Positions 1 to 8,183 are shown, counted from the first letter of the stretch. The stretch: 64,000 nucleotides of DNA from Fermentibacter sp963718745 [NCBI: Candidatus Fermentibacterota bacterium] (GCA_963718745.1 OY970370.1:248001-312000), one strand, 5' to 3'. The notes: generated by a model from the letters alone, not told the origin. Made by a program: numbers and translations.

Positions 1-109
1 TGCAGAGGCGCTTTTCTACTGGGCCACCCCACCCAGGGGATCGCCCGCGATAGTCGACTTCGCCGAGACCGTGGACCGGACCCTCCGGGATCTCGGATAC
101 ATCAGGTAA
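1..109 (+). CDS. C-terminal fragment of an unidentified protein
   Basis: An open frame read from base 2 runs in from the left edge and stops at TAA 107-109, leaving 35 residues. The fragment ends in LRDLGYIR and uses the same GC-rich codons as the downstream genes. The next gene begins 36 bp later on the same strand, so the two may share a transcript. The tail loosely resembles the end of phosphate-type substrate-binding proteins, and it also ends in an LGY motif like the two small proteins at 18532 and 18932. Too little is visible to name it. Confidence 0.5.
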   Translation, partial: AEALFYWATPPRGSPAIVDFAETVDRTLRDLGYIR

Positions 110-145
110 CCGCCGGGAAGACCCCCGGAGACGGGAGCTGCCGGG

Positions 146-1012
146 ATGAGCACATTCACCGTAAGGATCCTGGAGAGGCGCGATCTCCTCAACTTCCTCT
201 CCGGCCATCTCCTGGGCTTCGCGCTGGACGACTTCTTCGACGGCGCATATCTCGGAGCCTTCGACGATTCCGGAGAACCCGCCGGTTTCATCTTCACCGG
301 ACACGACAGGGAGGAGGGGGAGGTCCTGATCGGCGTTCCACACGCCGTCCGGGGTCTGCCGCATGCGAGGGAACTGGAGCTGGTACTGGTGAAGGAAGCG
401 GTGCGGGCTGCTCTGGGAAGGGCGCAGACCGTTACGGCGGCGGTCTATTCGGACCAGGACCGCGAGGAGATGACCAGGCTCCAGGACATCTACAGGAGCA
501 TCGGCTTCAGGTACTCGAGGGACAGCACGATCCTCACGCGTTCGCTGGAGGATGTCGAACCTCCCGGGACCGCGCTCCGCAGCATCGGCCTGGACCGTAC
601 CGGTCCGGACCGCCTGGCCTCCATCGCGAGGGACTGCGCCGGCAGGACCGCCTGGGCGGAGATCGACTTCAACGGATACCTCTCGACCTGGAGCTCGGGA
701 GCGAGATTCGATGCCGATCTCTTCAGAGTGGTGCTCCAGGACGGAGAACCGGCTGGAGTCATGATGGCGAGACAGGACAGCCTCGACCAGAGAGAGGGCG
801 CGTTCTACTTCATAGGTGTCCTGCCCCATTTCAGGAGGCGGGGCATAGGTACCTCCATCCTCCAGACGGGCATGTCCATGCTCCGTGAGAGAGGCTGCGC
901 GAGGACGAGGCAGACGGTCCCGGCGGGGGACGGTCCGGCACTCATGCTGCTCGAGAAGGCCGGATACCAGGTTTCCGAATGGGCCAGGTACTTCCAGCTT
1001 TTCAGGAGCTGA
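146..1012 (+). CDS. GNAT-family N-acetyltransferase (two-domain type)
   Basis: This 288-residue protein is predicted to transfer an acetyl group from acetyl-CoA to an unknown amine. The C-terminal half is a GNAT fold: residues about 229-240 read FRRRGIGTSILQ, the acetyl-CoA pyrophosphate loop, and it is followed by the usual helix and an ALMLLEKAGY element. The N-terminal half is as long as a second GNAT domain but has no clear loop, so it is probably a degenerate copy. The ATG is preceded by GGGAG about 8 bp upstream. The 3' end overlaps the convergent gene at 1002 by 11 bp. The substrate cannot be told from the sequence. Confidence 0.75.
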   Translation: MSTFTVRILERRDLLNFLSGHLLGFALDDFFDGAYLGAFDDSGEPAGFIFTGHDREEGEVLIGVPHAVRGLPHARELELVLVKEAVRAALGRAQTVTAAVYSDQDREEMTRLQDIYRSIGFRYSRDSTILTRSLEDVEPPGTALRSIGLDRTGPDRLASIARDCAGRTAWAEIDFNGYLSTWSSGARFDADLFRVVLQDGEPAGVMMARQDSLDQREGAFYFIGVLPHFRRRGIGTSILQTGMSMLRERGCARTRQTVPAGDGPALMLLEKAGYQVSEWARYFQLFRS

Positions 1013-2003
1013 GGTCTGCGGCCCCAGAGCCCCCGTCCCGGCCGAGAACAGCCGCGACCGAGGCGAATACGGCATCGGGCCGTTCCACAACTGTCACTCC
1101 AGCGGACTCCAGGGCATTCCTCTTGGCCTCCCAGGTCTCTGCCTCGCTTCGGATCATGGCTCCCGCATGGCTCTGGGTGACCCCCGCGGACGTGAACTTC
1201 CCGCCGAGGAAGATCACGACCGGCTTTGATATCCTGCCCTCCGACACGGCAGCGGCCAGTTCGTTCTCCTGGGTGGTCCCGGTTTCACCGTAGCCGGCCA
1301 CGACCTTCGTCCGTGAGTCCTTCTCGAAGGCAAGCGCCGCTTCCAGCATGGTCGTGCCCGGGACGGGATCGCCCCCGACGCAGACAACCGCCGAGATCCC
1401 CGGACCGGTCTCTCCCCAGAGTTCTCCGTATCCGCCCCCCGGGAGCGGACCCGGGAGACGGGGTCTGCAGTGGAACGCACCCAGCAGCTGCGAGAGTCCT
1501 CCGGACCGGGAGATGATGCCGACGCATCCCGGGAGGTAGTTCTTCCTGGCCCAGGAGGCGTTGCCCCCGATAAGGCCGAAAAGGTAGCCTGCCGTGTCCA
1601 GCATCCCCACTGTGTTGGGTCCGATGATCCTGAAGCCTTCGACCACAGACTGTTCGCGCATCAGGGCTGCGTCGTGGGTTGCCACTCCGTCGGCCGTGTG
1701 AACCATGAAGCGTATGCCGCATGCGGCGGCGTCCCGGGTGGAGGCGAGAACCGCTCCTGCGGGTACGAAGAAGACCGCCGAGTTGATTCCGGGAAAGGCC
1801 GAGACGGCCTCGGAACAGGAGTCGAACACGGGGATCCCGTCCACCTCCTGACCACCCTTGCCGGGGGTCACTCCCGCGAGCACTGTCGTGCCGAACCCTG
1901 TCATCACGCGTGTAGTGCTCTGCCCCTGCTTGCCCGTGATGCCGAAGACGACCACCCTGGGCTCTGCAATGCCGGCGAGATGCTCGAGTATGCCTGCCAT
2001 CAT
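1002..2003 (-). CDS. Succinyl-CoA synthetase-type alpha subunit (NDP-forming acyl-CoA synthetase)
   Basis: This 333-residue SucD-family subunit would bind CoA and carry the phosphohistidine that links acyl-CoA cleavage to NTP formation. The N-terminal CoA-binding Rossmann segment reads GITGKQGQS (residues 21-29). The ligase half ends with SHAGAM, whose His279 is the expected phosphohistidine. It is about 40 residues longer than SucD, with a Pro/Gly-rich stretch after SRSGGLSQLLG. The start is the first of two ATGs at 2003; that ATG overlaps the stop of the beta gene as ATGA, which implies translational coupling. The frame stays open upstream to 2192, but that part lies inside the beta gene. 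Succinate is not assured as substrate: acetyl- or other acyl-CoA synthetases (ADP-forming) share the fold. Confidence 0.8.
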   Translation of the reverse strand: MMAGILEHLAGIAEPRVVVFGITGKQGQSTTRVMTGFGTTVLAGVTPGKGGQEVDGIPVFDSCSEAVSAFPGINSAVFFVPAGAVLASTRDAAACGIRFMVHTADGVATHDAALMREQSVVEGFRIIGPNTVGMLDTAGYLFGLIGGNASWARKNYLPGCVGIISRSGGLSQLLGAFHCRPRLPGPLPGGGYGELWGETGPGISAVVCVGGDPVPGTTMLEAALAFEKDSRTKVVAGYGETGTTQENELAAAVSEGRISKPVVIFLGGKFTSAGVTQSHAGAMIRSEAETWEAKRNALESAGVTVVERPDAVFASVAAVLGRDGGSGAADLSS

Positions 2004-3472
2004 TCCACCTCCGGCATGTCCAGTTGGATGAAGAGACCCTCCGCCCCCTCCAGGAGGCAGGCGGTCTCGCACATCAGGCAGCCCGTGCACCGGGTGCCCT
2101 CCCTGGGGGTCGGTCCGGCGGCATCTCCGCCCCACTGAAGGAATCCGACGGGGCAGGCCGAGAGGCAGGGTCGTGATGCACATCCTGCACATCTGCCGGC
2201 ATCGATGTGGAAGACACCCGGCGGCACCTGGACCGTGAAGGACGGGGGCACGCCCGGTCCCCGGACCTCCCGCGGAACACCGGTCCCGGCCTCCTCCAGG
2301 AAACTCTTCATCCTGTCCACCATGGCGTTGGGGAATACCTCGGACGGGAACGTCTCCACCCTCGCCCCGAGGGTGGGCGCAATCCTCGCGAAGAGCTCCC
2401 TGGCCCTGCCTTCATCCGTCCCGCCGAACCTGACCATGGTCGGGACGACGTCCGGACTCTCACGCATGGCCTTCCAGATCGCGGCGGCTATGTGGAGCTG
2501 GCTCTGGAAAGCCATTCCAGATCCGGTGAACAGCAGCAGGTCTGCGTCCTTCTGGGAAAGGACCGCACGGAGGAACCGATAGCTCTTGAATGCGGACAGA
2601 CCGCCTGAGGTGTCGGATTCGTTGAGGGCGAAGATGTCGTCCCTGCCGCCGACGGCCATCTCCCAGAGCATCTTGCCTCCACCTCCGCAGAGGTTCGTAG
2701 CCACGCGCACCGCGCCGGTCGCCGGCAGACTCCTGTTCTGCCTGAAGAAGGCCGTCCCTGCGGGATCGGATCTGTTTATGGCGTCGACGAGTTTCTCGAT
2801 CGGCGTGGAGTCCGACTGACCCGACGATCCGGTTCCGAAGAGATCCTCCTCGCCGCGCCTCACGGCTCTTTCCTCATACTCCGCCCTGCAGTCGACGACC
2901 AGGACTCTGCCGTCGGTGAGCACGGCCACGGGATTGGCCTCGATCACGAGCAGCCTGTACTCGATGAACACCCTGGCCATCCCGGCCAGGATCCCGGCGA
3001 CGGCCCGGTTCCAGGGAGAATCGGGCAGGGCCGCTTCCAGTTCTTCATGCGTCGGAGGAGTGGATAGCGGGAACCTTACGTCGACGAGAGAACCGGACCG
3101 GGACTCTATGCCGGAACCTCCGCTCCTGCTGAAGAGGATCCTGCCGCCGGGGAGCACGGAGGACGAACCACCGTCGAATATCACGGCGGCATAGAGTTCC
3201 TCTGCGATGTCCACGCCCTCCGTGGCCAGCACGCCTTCGCAGCGCTCCGCTCCGAGGAGCCGGGCGAGCTCGCCGGGCAGGGCACCGGGAGAGTCGATCC
3301 TTTTGACCAGCCCTGCGTTCTTGCGGCTCGTCGCACCCGGGATCTGCGCCTTCAGGAAGAGCGGACAGGTCATTCCGGCTACGGGTTCCGACGTCAGGAG
3401 GATTCCCGGGACGAGAGGAACCCCCGCGGCTTCGAGAAGCTTCCTTGTCCGGTATTCAGGGAGTGCAGGCAT
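2000..3472 (-). CDS. Succinyl-CoA synthetase-type beta subunit fused to a C-terminal 2x[4Fe-4S] ferredoxin domain
   Basis: This is a 490-residue ATP-grasp subunit of an NDP-forming acyl-CoA synthetase. Residues 1 to about 210 match the SucC ATP-grasp fold (EYRTRKLLEAAGVPL near the start, LVIEANPVAVL for the metal site). The middle, with TNLCGGGGKMLWEM, is the CoA-ligase half. Unlike SucC, it continues into a ferredoxin module with Cys428, 431, 436 and 440 (CX2CX4CX3CP) and Cys462, 465, 468 and 472 (CX2CX2CX3C), enough for two iron-sulfur clusters. The ATG at 3472 has GGAG 6-7 bp upstream and lies inside the 3' end of the radical SAM gene (17 bp overlap). The fusion suggests electron transfer linked to, or regulating, acyl-CoA metabolism; that is inference. 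Confidence 0.8.
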   Translation of the reverse strand: MPALPEYRTRKLLEAAGVPLVPGILLTSEPVAGMTCPLFLKAQIPGATSRKNAGLVKRIDSPGALPGELARLLGAERCEGVLATEGVDIAEELYAAVIFDGGSSSVLPGGRILFSRSGGSGIESRSGSLVDVRFPLSTPPTHEELEAALPDSPWNRAVAGILAGMARVFIEYRLLVIEANPVAVLTDGRVLVVDCRAEYEERAVRRGEEDLFGTGSSGQSDSTPIEKLVDAINRSDPAGTAFFRQNRSLPATGAVRVATNLCGGGGKMLWEMAVGGRDDIFALNESDTSGGLSAFKSYRFLRAVLSQKDADLLLFTGSGMAFQSQLHIAAAIWKAMRESPDVVPTMVRFGGTDEGRARELFARIAPTLGARVETFPSEVFPNAMVDRMKSFLEEAGTGVPREVRGPGVPPSFTVQVPPGVFHIDAGRCAGCASRPCLSACPVGFLQWGGDAAGPTPREGTRCTGCLMCETACLLEGAEGLFIQLDMPEVE

Positions 3473-4592
3473 GATCGTCTCCAAGGGCGGTGCCGGTGTC
3501 GGAACCGGGCCCGCCGTTCGTTCCTGTTCCTTTTCCTGGAGGAACCTCCCGCCGCCTTGCTGCGGCATCCTTCATCATCCTGTCGGTTCGCCTGACCGAT
3601 CTGAACCAGTCCAGGGCGACGGGCAGGGATAGTCCGTAGAGATAGTTGTACTCCGTGTAGCACCCGGCCACGCAGGCCTGGCAGGGCAGATCCCCGAGTG
3701 CTTTGAAAGCTTCCTCGAAGCCCATTTCGATGGCGCTGGGCGAATCCTTCCCCAGACCGATGAGGAGCGAGCAGGGGTAAAGGCGTCCGTCCGCGTCGAT
3801 GTTGCAGTACATCCTGGCGGCTCTGCAGGACACGCCGTGGAAACGGCCGGGCAGTGTCGTCCTGCCGTAGTCGGGCCATCTCATGAGGCTTTCGAGATAC
3901 CTCGCCGAATTCGCGATGGGAGCTCCCTCCCGCTTTCGTGCGAGCAGATGGCGGAAGGCTTCGGCGTACTCCGCGCCGGAGGGCATCATCCCAGTGGGGT
4001 TCCTGCCGAGCTTGTCGTTGTGGTGCAGGGTCTGGAAAGTAGTCATGAAGCCTTCGCGCCCGGCCGTCTCGAGGATTTCGTCGAGATGGCCGAGGTTGTT
4101 CCTGGTGAGGACGGTTATCGACCAGAGCCTGACCCTGCCCGCAGCGGTCTCGATCGCTGCCATGACCTTTGCGTGGCTTCCAGGCTGGCGGTTGGCATCG
4201 TGCGCCTTTTCAGGGCCGTCATAGGCGAGTACGAGGTGGTCTATCGCGCCCAGGATCTCCGGGCGCGAAGGGAGCAGGTAGCCGTTGGAATCGAGGCTCA
4301 CATAGATGCCCATCTTGCGGGCATGGGAGCAGATCTCGACAATGTCGCGCCGGGCGAGGGGTTCGCCGCCCCAAACGCCGATCCGCCTCGTGCCGGCCGC
4401 AGCCATCTGCGAGAGCAGGTCCAGCCACCTTTCGGTGGACAGGTCGGGCCTGCCCTGCTCGGGGATCTGGCAATACGCACACCTGCTCGGGCATCTGTCG
4501 GTGACCGAGATCATCACGTTCACCGGCCTCGATCTGCCCAGGAGACCCCCGAGCGCGTCCAGGCCCATCATCAACTGACCGGCGGTCTTCAT
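3456..4592 (-). CDS. Radical SAM protein with SPASM-like C-terminal cysteines
   Basis: This is a 378-residue radical SAM enzyme. The cluster motif CPSRCAYC gives Cys34, Cys38 and Cys41 (CX3CX2C), followed by the SAM-binding WGGEPL at about residues 74-79. The C-terminal third has more cysteines (CRAARMYCNIDADGRLYPC, then CQACVAGC), the pattern of a SPASM or twitch domain holding auxiliary clusters, as in peptide-modifying and MoaA/PqqE-like enzymes. The ATG at 4592 follows GGGAGG with 6 bp spacing; the frame is open further upstream but without a better start. It is the first gene of an operon with the acyl-CoA synthetase beta and alpha genes. No small precursor-peptide gene is visible beside it, so its substrate is unknown. 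Confidence 0.8.
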   Translation of the reverse strand: MKTAGQLMMGLDALGGLLGRSRPVNVMISVTDRCPSRCAYCQIPEQGRPDLSTERWLDLLSQMAAAGTRRIGVWGGEPLARRDIVEICSHARKMGIYVSLDSNGYLLPSRPEILGAIDHLVLAYDGPEKAHDANRQPGSHAKVMAAIETAAGRVRLWSITVLTRNNLGHLDEILETAGREGFMTTFQTLHHNDKLGRNPTGMMPSGAEYAEAFRHLLARKREGAPIANSARYLESLMRWPDYGRTTLPGRFHGVSCRAARMYCNIDADGRLYPCSLLIGLGKDSPSAIEMGFEEAFKALGDLPCQACVAGCYTEYNYLYGLSLPVALDWFRSVRRTDRMMKDAAARRREVPPGKGTGTNGGPGSDTGTALGDDHACTP

Positions 4593-4887
4593 GAAACGCC
4601 CTCCCAGGCACCCGGAATCGGCCGGTCCCGGCCATCCGGCACAACGGAGCCGGATCCCCGCCCGGGGGTTCGATACGCCGTACCGGTCACATCGAGTGAC
4701 ATCCGTAGAGCCCGGCACGCACGGGTGTTCCCACCCGACCTCCGGGCAACTGCATCCAAAGCCACGCGACCGGCTGCGCAGGATCGGACAGCGGTGTCGC
4801 GGAACCCGAATATACACGGATGGAATGTACCGTCGCCCGGGGATGTAGATACTCCGGACGGAGCGACCGTCCGCGATCTGTTCGACA
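4593..4887. other. Intergenic region with no recognised gene
   Basis: This spacer lies between two divergent genes. It holds no convincing reading frame. On the minus strand TATATT (complement of 4809-4814) could be a -10 element for the radical SAM operon, but no good -35 sits at the right distance. The rightward promoter lies just downstream at 4888. Confidence 0.5.
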
Positions 4888-4915
4888 TTGACACACGCCC
4901 CGCATTTGATAGAAT
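4888..4915 (+). promoter_or_regulatory. Predicted sigma70-type promoter of the secreted repeat protein
   Basis: TTGACA at 4888-4893 and TAGAAT at 4910-4915 are separated by 16 bp and lie 35 bp before the ATG at 4951. The same -10 hexamer TAGAAT occurs in front of both tRNA genes in this window. Confidence 0.65.
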
Positions 4916-4950
4916 CTCGGCGGGTGTCACACTATCCCTGGAGGAGGGAA

Positions 4951-5586
4951 ATGAAAAAAGCCTTGTTTGCACTGGCAGCTCTTTCTCTTGTGGCTTCCGC
5001 AGGAACGATCGAGATCACCAATGACACTGGCAGCTGGGACATCTACTACGCCTATATCTCCCCGTCCACTTCGGACGAGTGGGGCGACGACTGGCTGGGC
5101 AGCGAGATAATGAGCGTCGGCGAGGTCTGGGAGTTCCCGGTCACCAACGGAACCTGGGACATCAAGCTCGTTGACGAGGATGGCGACGAGTACATCCTGT
5201 ACAACGTCCAGGTCGCGGGCACCTGGCGCTGGAGCGTCACCCTGGACGACCTCGGCGAGAACTACTACTCCTCCGCGGTCATCGACGACAAGGGCGGAGT
5301 AGTCACCGCCGGCGGCGGCAGCGCACCCGTAACCGTCTACAACGACCTCGGCAGCTGGACCATCTACTACATCTACTGCAGCCCGTCCGCCAGCTCCGAC
5401 TGGGGCTCCGACTGGCTCGGCAGCGGCGTGGTCGCCCCGGGCGAGTCGTTCACGTTCTACGTCTCCGGCGCCGACTACTACGACATCTACTGCCAGGACG
5501 AGGACGGCGACACCTACTCCCTGTACGAGGTCTGGATCGACAGCAACGGTTTCTACTGGTCCGTGGACCTCGGCGATATCGACTGA
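4951..5586 (+). CDS. Secreted protein with two copies of an ITNDTGSWDIYY-type domain
   Basis: This 211-residue protein starts with a signal peptide (MKKALFALAALSLVASAG). It then has two repeats of about 90 residues. Each opens with a hydrophobic strand ending in N-D-x-G-S-W-x-I-Y-Y, continues with S-P-S-x-S-x-x-W-G-x-D-W-L-G-S, and ends with a D-E-D-G-D-x-Y motif. The two copies are separated by a Gly/Ala-rich linker near residue 113. I know this pattern only as an uncharacterised domain of bacterial secreted proteins; the acidic DEDGD loops could bind calcium. GGAGGAGGG at 4940-4948 is a strong ribosome site, with a promoter at 4888 and a terminator at 5608. The gene therefore looks like a single-gene, well-expressed unit. 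The lipoprotein at 23948 starts its mature part with the same IEITND motif. Confidence 0.75.
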   Translation: MKKALFALAALSLVASAGTIEITNDTGSWDIYYAYISPSTSDEWGDDWLGSEIMSVGEVWEFPVTNGTWDIKLVDEDGDEYILYNVQVAGTWRWSVTLDDLGENYYSSAVIDDKGGVVTAGGGSAPVTVYNDLGSWTIYYIYCSPSASSDWGSDWLGSGVVAPGESFTFYVSGADYYDIYCQDEDGDTYSLYEVWIDSNGFYWSVDLGDID

Positions 5587-5607
5587 CAGTTCCTCGACGG
5601 TTCCATG

Positions 5608-5640
5608 CCGGCCGCCCCCCGGGGCGGCCGGTTCCTTTTC
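5608..5640 (+). terminator. Rho-independent terminator
   Basis: CCGGCCGCCCC (5608-5618) pairs with GGGGCGGCCGG (5621-5631) and is followed by TTCCTTTTC. It lies 22 bp after the stop of the secreted protein and directly abuts the 3' end of the convergent nth gene. Confidence 0.8.
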
Positions 5641-6286
5641 AGGGCACGCCCTTCCTGGGACAGAGGTCTGCGAGTATGCATCCCGCGCATGCGGGGCGAA
5701 GAGCCTTGCAAACCCTCCGGCCGTGGAACCCCAGCGCATGGCTGAAGAGCGTCCTGGACGCCGGAGGAACGATCCGGGCCAGGTCATCCTCGATCCTGGC
5801 CGGATCAGTGGAGGATGACAGACCGAGCCTGAACGAGAGCCTCTTCACATGTGTGTCGACTATCAGTGCCGGTTTTCCGAAGAGCTCCGCCCGGACGACG
5901 TTGGCGGTCTTCCTCCCGACCCCGGGGATCTCGAGCAGTTCGTCGAACTCCTGCGGGACCTCGCCCCCATGCCTCGTGAGCAGCCATTCCGCCGCTCCGG
6001 TCACCGACGCCGCCTTGGACCTGAAGAAGCCGAGCGGATGGATGATCCTCTCCACGTCTGCCTTCCCGGCCTTCGCGAGACTCTCGAGGTCGGGGTACTC
6101 CGCCCAGAGGAGGGGAGCGACCCTGTTGACCGAATCATCCGTGGTCTGAGCGGACATTATTGTCGAGAGGAGGAGGCGGTACGGTACGCCTCCGTAATCG
6201 AGCATGCATCTCGCATCCGGATAGGCACCCGCGAGCAGGCCGGTTATCGCGGCGGCCCTCTCTGCCTTCCTCATCCCCGCCTCCAT
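5639..6286 (-). CDS. nth: Endonuclease III (DNA glycosylase/AP lyase)
   Basis: This 215-residue base-excision repair enzyme removes oxidised pyrimidines and nicks abasic sites. The helix-hairpin-helix reads EIPGVGRKTANVV; its Lys is the Schiff-base residue, and VDTHVKRL supplies the catalytic Asp. The C-terminal iron-sulfur loop is complete: Cys193, 200, 203 and 209 (CX6CX2CX5C). The length matches the family. The ATG at 6286 is used here, but the ATG four codons later (6274) is also possible. The gene ends inside the terminator of the convergent neighbour and is divergent from rfbC. Confidence 0.93.
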   Translation of the reverse strand: MEAGMRKAERAAAITGLLAGAYPDARCMLDYGGVPYRLLLSTIMSAQTTDDSVNRVAPLLWAEYPDLESLAKAGKADVERIIHPLGFFRSKAASVTGAAEWLLTRHGGEVPQEFDELLEIPGVGRKTANVVRAELFGKPALIVDTHVKRLSFRLGLSSSTDPARIEDDLARIVPPASRTLFSHALGFHGRRVCKALRPACAGCILADLCPRKGVP

Positions 6287-6384
6287 GTTTGCAGTACCGG
6301 TGAGGGGTTGTGTATGGTTGTCGCGTCAATCTAAACACTGATGCCGACATTGTCAGGAAGCGTCGCTGGACGGGGGAGCACCGC

Positions 6385-6939
6385 ATGGAATCAGGCACGG
6401 CGGGAGGGATCGGCGGAACCATGCTCTTCGAGCCCGGGACCTTCCCTGACTCGAGAGGCAGCTTCCGGGAGATGTTCCGATCGTCCTGGTTCGACGGAGT
6501 CTTCGGAACCGAGATCCAGATCAACTGCGCGAGCTCCAGGGCGTCCGTCCTCCGGGGGATGCACTACCACCTCCGCCAGCATGACCTCTGGCTCCCCACG
6601 GGCGGCGTCATGAAGGCCGCCCTGCTCGACCTTAGGCGGGATTCTCCGACTCTGGGCCGGTCAGTCGTCCTGGAGCTGGATTCGGCGGAGGGGCCGGCAC
6701 TCCTGATACCCCCGGGAGTCGCGCACGGATACCTCGCCGTGACCGACTGCACTCTGATCTACGTGGTCAACTCGTACTACGACGGCAGCGACGAGTACGG
6801 AGCCGCCTGGGACGATCCGGAGAACCTCGTCGACTGGGGGATCGCGGATCCCATCCTGAGCGACAGGGATTCGTGCAACCCTCCGCTCGCGGATGCCGGC
6901 CCTCTTGCGTTCAAAAGAGATGGAGGGAGAAAAGCCTGA
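6385..6939 (+). CDS. rfbC: dTDP-4-dehydrorhamnose 3,5-epimerase
   Basis: This 184-residue RmlC-family cupin epimerises dTDP-4-keto-6-deoxyglucose at C3 and C5 on the way to dTDP-L-rhamnose. Visible marks are DSRGSFREMF near the start, VLRGMHYH with the catalytic-site histidines 60 and 62, IPPGVAHGYLAV, and the tyrosines of VNSYYDGS. The ATG at 6385 follows GGGGGAG; an upstream in-frame ATG at 6310 lacks a ribosome site and adds non-family residues. The other rml genes are not in the window. It is translationally coupled (TGATG) to the following oadB-like gene, an unexpected partner. Confidence 0.88.
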   Translation: MESGTAGGIGGTMLFEPGTFPDSRGSFREMFRSSWFDGVFGTEIQINCASSRASVLRGMHYHLRQHDLWLPTGGVMKAALLDLRRDSPTLGRSVVLELDSAEGPALLIPPGVAHGYLAVTDCTLIYVVNSYYDGSDEYGAAWDDPENLVDWGIADPILSDRDSCNPPLADAGPLAFKRDGGRKA

Positions 6940-8183
6940 TGAACTGGGGACTCTACTTCCCCGATGCCGGCGAGGCGGCCATGATCGTCTTCGGCCTCGC
7001 GCTGGTCTTCTTCGCCGTCAGGAAGGGCTACGAGCCTCTTCTTCTCCTCCCGATAGGGCTCGGGATGGTCCTTGTGAACCTTCCACTCTCTCCGATGCGC
7101 GAGGCGGGCTCGTTCCTCGGAGTCCTCTACCACTACGGGATATCCAACGAGCTGTTCCCGCTGCTCATCTTCATCGCCATCGGCGCGATGCTGGACTTCA
7201 GGCCGCTGCTCGAGAGGCCGTGGCTCGTGGTCTTCGGTGCTGCGGGCCAGGTCGGGATATTCGGAGCGCTACTCGCAGCACTCATAGCCGGGTTCCCCCT
7301 CTTCGAGGCGGCCTCGATAGGCGTGATCGGGACGGCCGACGGTCCGACATCCATAGTGGTCGCATCGAGGCTCGCTCCCCGGATAGTCGGCTCGGTCACC
7401 CTCGCCGCCTACTCCTACATGGCCCTGGTTCCCCTGATCCAGCCGCCCATCATGAGGCTCATGACCACAAAGCGGGAACGCACCGTGAGGATGTCCTCGA
7501 CGGAGACGGGCATCCCGGGCGTCCTCCTCAAGATATTCCCCTACACGATCATCCTGATCAGCGCGATGCTGAGCCCGCTGAGCATCCCCCTGATAGGCAC
7601 CCTGATGTTCGGGAACATCCTGGCGACTTCCGGAGCCACCGAAAACCTCGCTTCGTCTGCCAGGAACACACTCTCCAGCCTCGTCACCCTCTTCCTCGGG
7701 ATCGCCGTCGGCTCGACGATGAGGGCGGACATATTCCTCCAGACCGAGACCCTTCTGATCTTCGGGCTGGGCCTTCTCGCGTTCATACTCTCCACCGCCT
7801 TCGGCGTGGGACTCGGCAAGCTGCTCCACGCCCTGGGAGTGAAGGTCAACCCGCTCATAGGAGCCGCTGGCCTCTCGTCCTTCCCGATGTCGGCGCGGCT
7901 GGTGCAGCAGCTCGGCCGCGAGGAGGACAAGGGCAACTTCCTCCTGATGCATGCGGTGAGCGCCAACGTGTCGGGTCAGATCGGCTCCGTCCTCGCCGGA
8001 GGAGTGCTGCTCGACCTCTGCCTTCGTTCGGGCGACACGACCGGGGTTTCAGAGGGGATCTCGATCCTGGCGGGGGGGATGGGCAAGGTGCTCCTGGGCC
8101 TTCTGATGATCGGGCTCACGGTACAGGTGATGAAGGGTTTTGCACGATTGAGGGGGAAGTCTGGTGCCGAAGGGGGGACTTGA
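6939..8183 (+). CDS. Na+-pumping decarboxylase beta subunit (OadB/GcdB/MmdB family)
   Basis: This 414-residue integral membrane protein has about ten hydrophobic segments. In biotin-dependent decarboxylases this subunit decarboxylates carboxybiotin and pumps two Na+ outward. Family marks are IGTADGPTS (residues about 128-136, with the essential Asp), GAAGLSSFPMSARLVQQ, and SANVSGQIGSVLAGG near the end (Asn and Ser of the second Na+ site). The start ATG overlaps the rfbC stop as TGATG, with GGAGGGA upstream. No alpha (carboxyltransferase), gamma or biotin-carrier gene is near, so partners must be elsewhere. The last 21 bp overlap the 3' end of the convergent tRNA-Leu gene. Confidence 0.85.
   Translation: MNWGLYFPDAGEAAMIVFGLALVFFAVRKGYEPLLLLPIGLGMVLVNLPLSPMREAGSFLGVLYHYGISNELFPLLIFIAIGAMLDFRPLLERPWLVVFGAAGQVGIFGALLAALIAGFPLFEAASIGVIGTADGPTSIVVASRLAPRIVGSVTLAAYSYMALVPLIQPPIMRLMTTKRERTVRMSSTETGIPGVLLKIFPYTIILISAMLSPLSIPLIGTLMFGNILATSGATENLASSARNTLSSLVTLFLGIAVGSTMRADIFLQTETLLIFGLGLLAFILSTAFGVGLGKLLHALGVKVNPLIGAAGLSSFPMSARLVQQLGREEDKGNFLLMHAVSANVSGQIGSVLAGGVLLDLCLRSGDTTGVSEGISILAGGMGKVLLGLLMIGLTVQVMKGFARLRGKSGAEGGT

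Noticed and set aside
2004-2192. Upstream extension of the alpha-subunit frame
   Set aside because: It lies inside the beta gene in another frame and its residues do not match the family; the ATGA overlap at 2003 is the better start.
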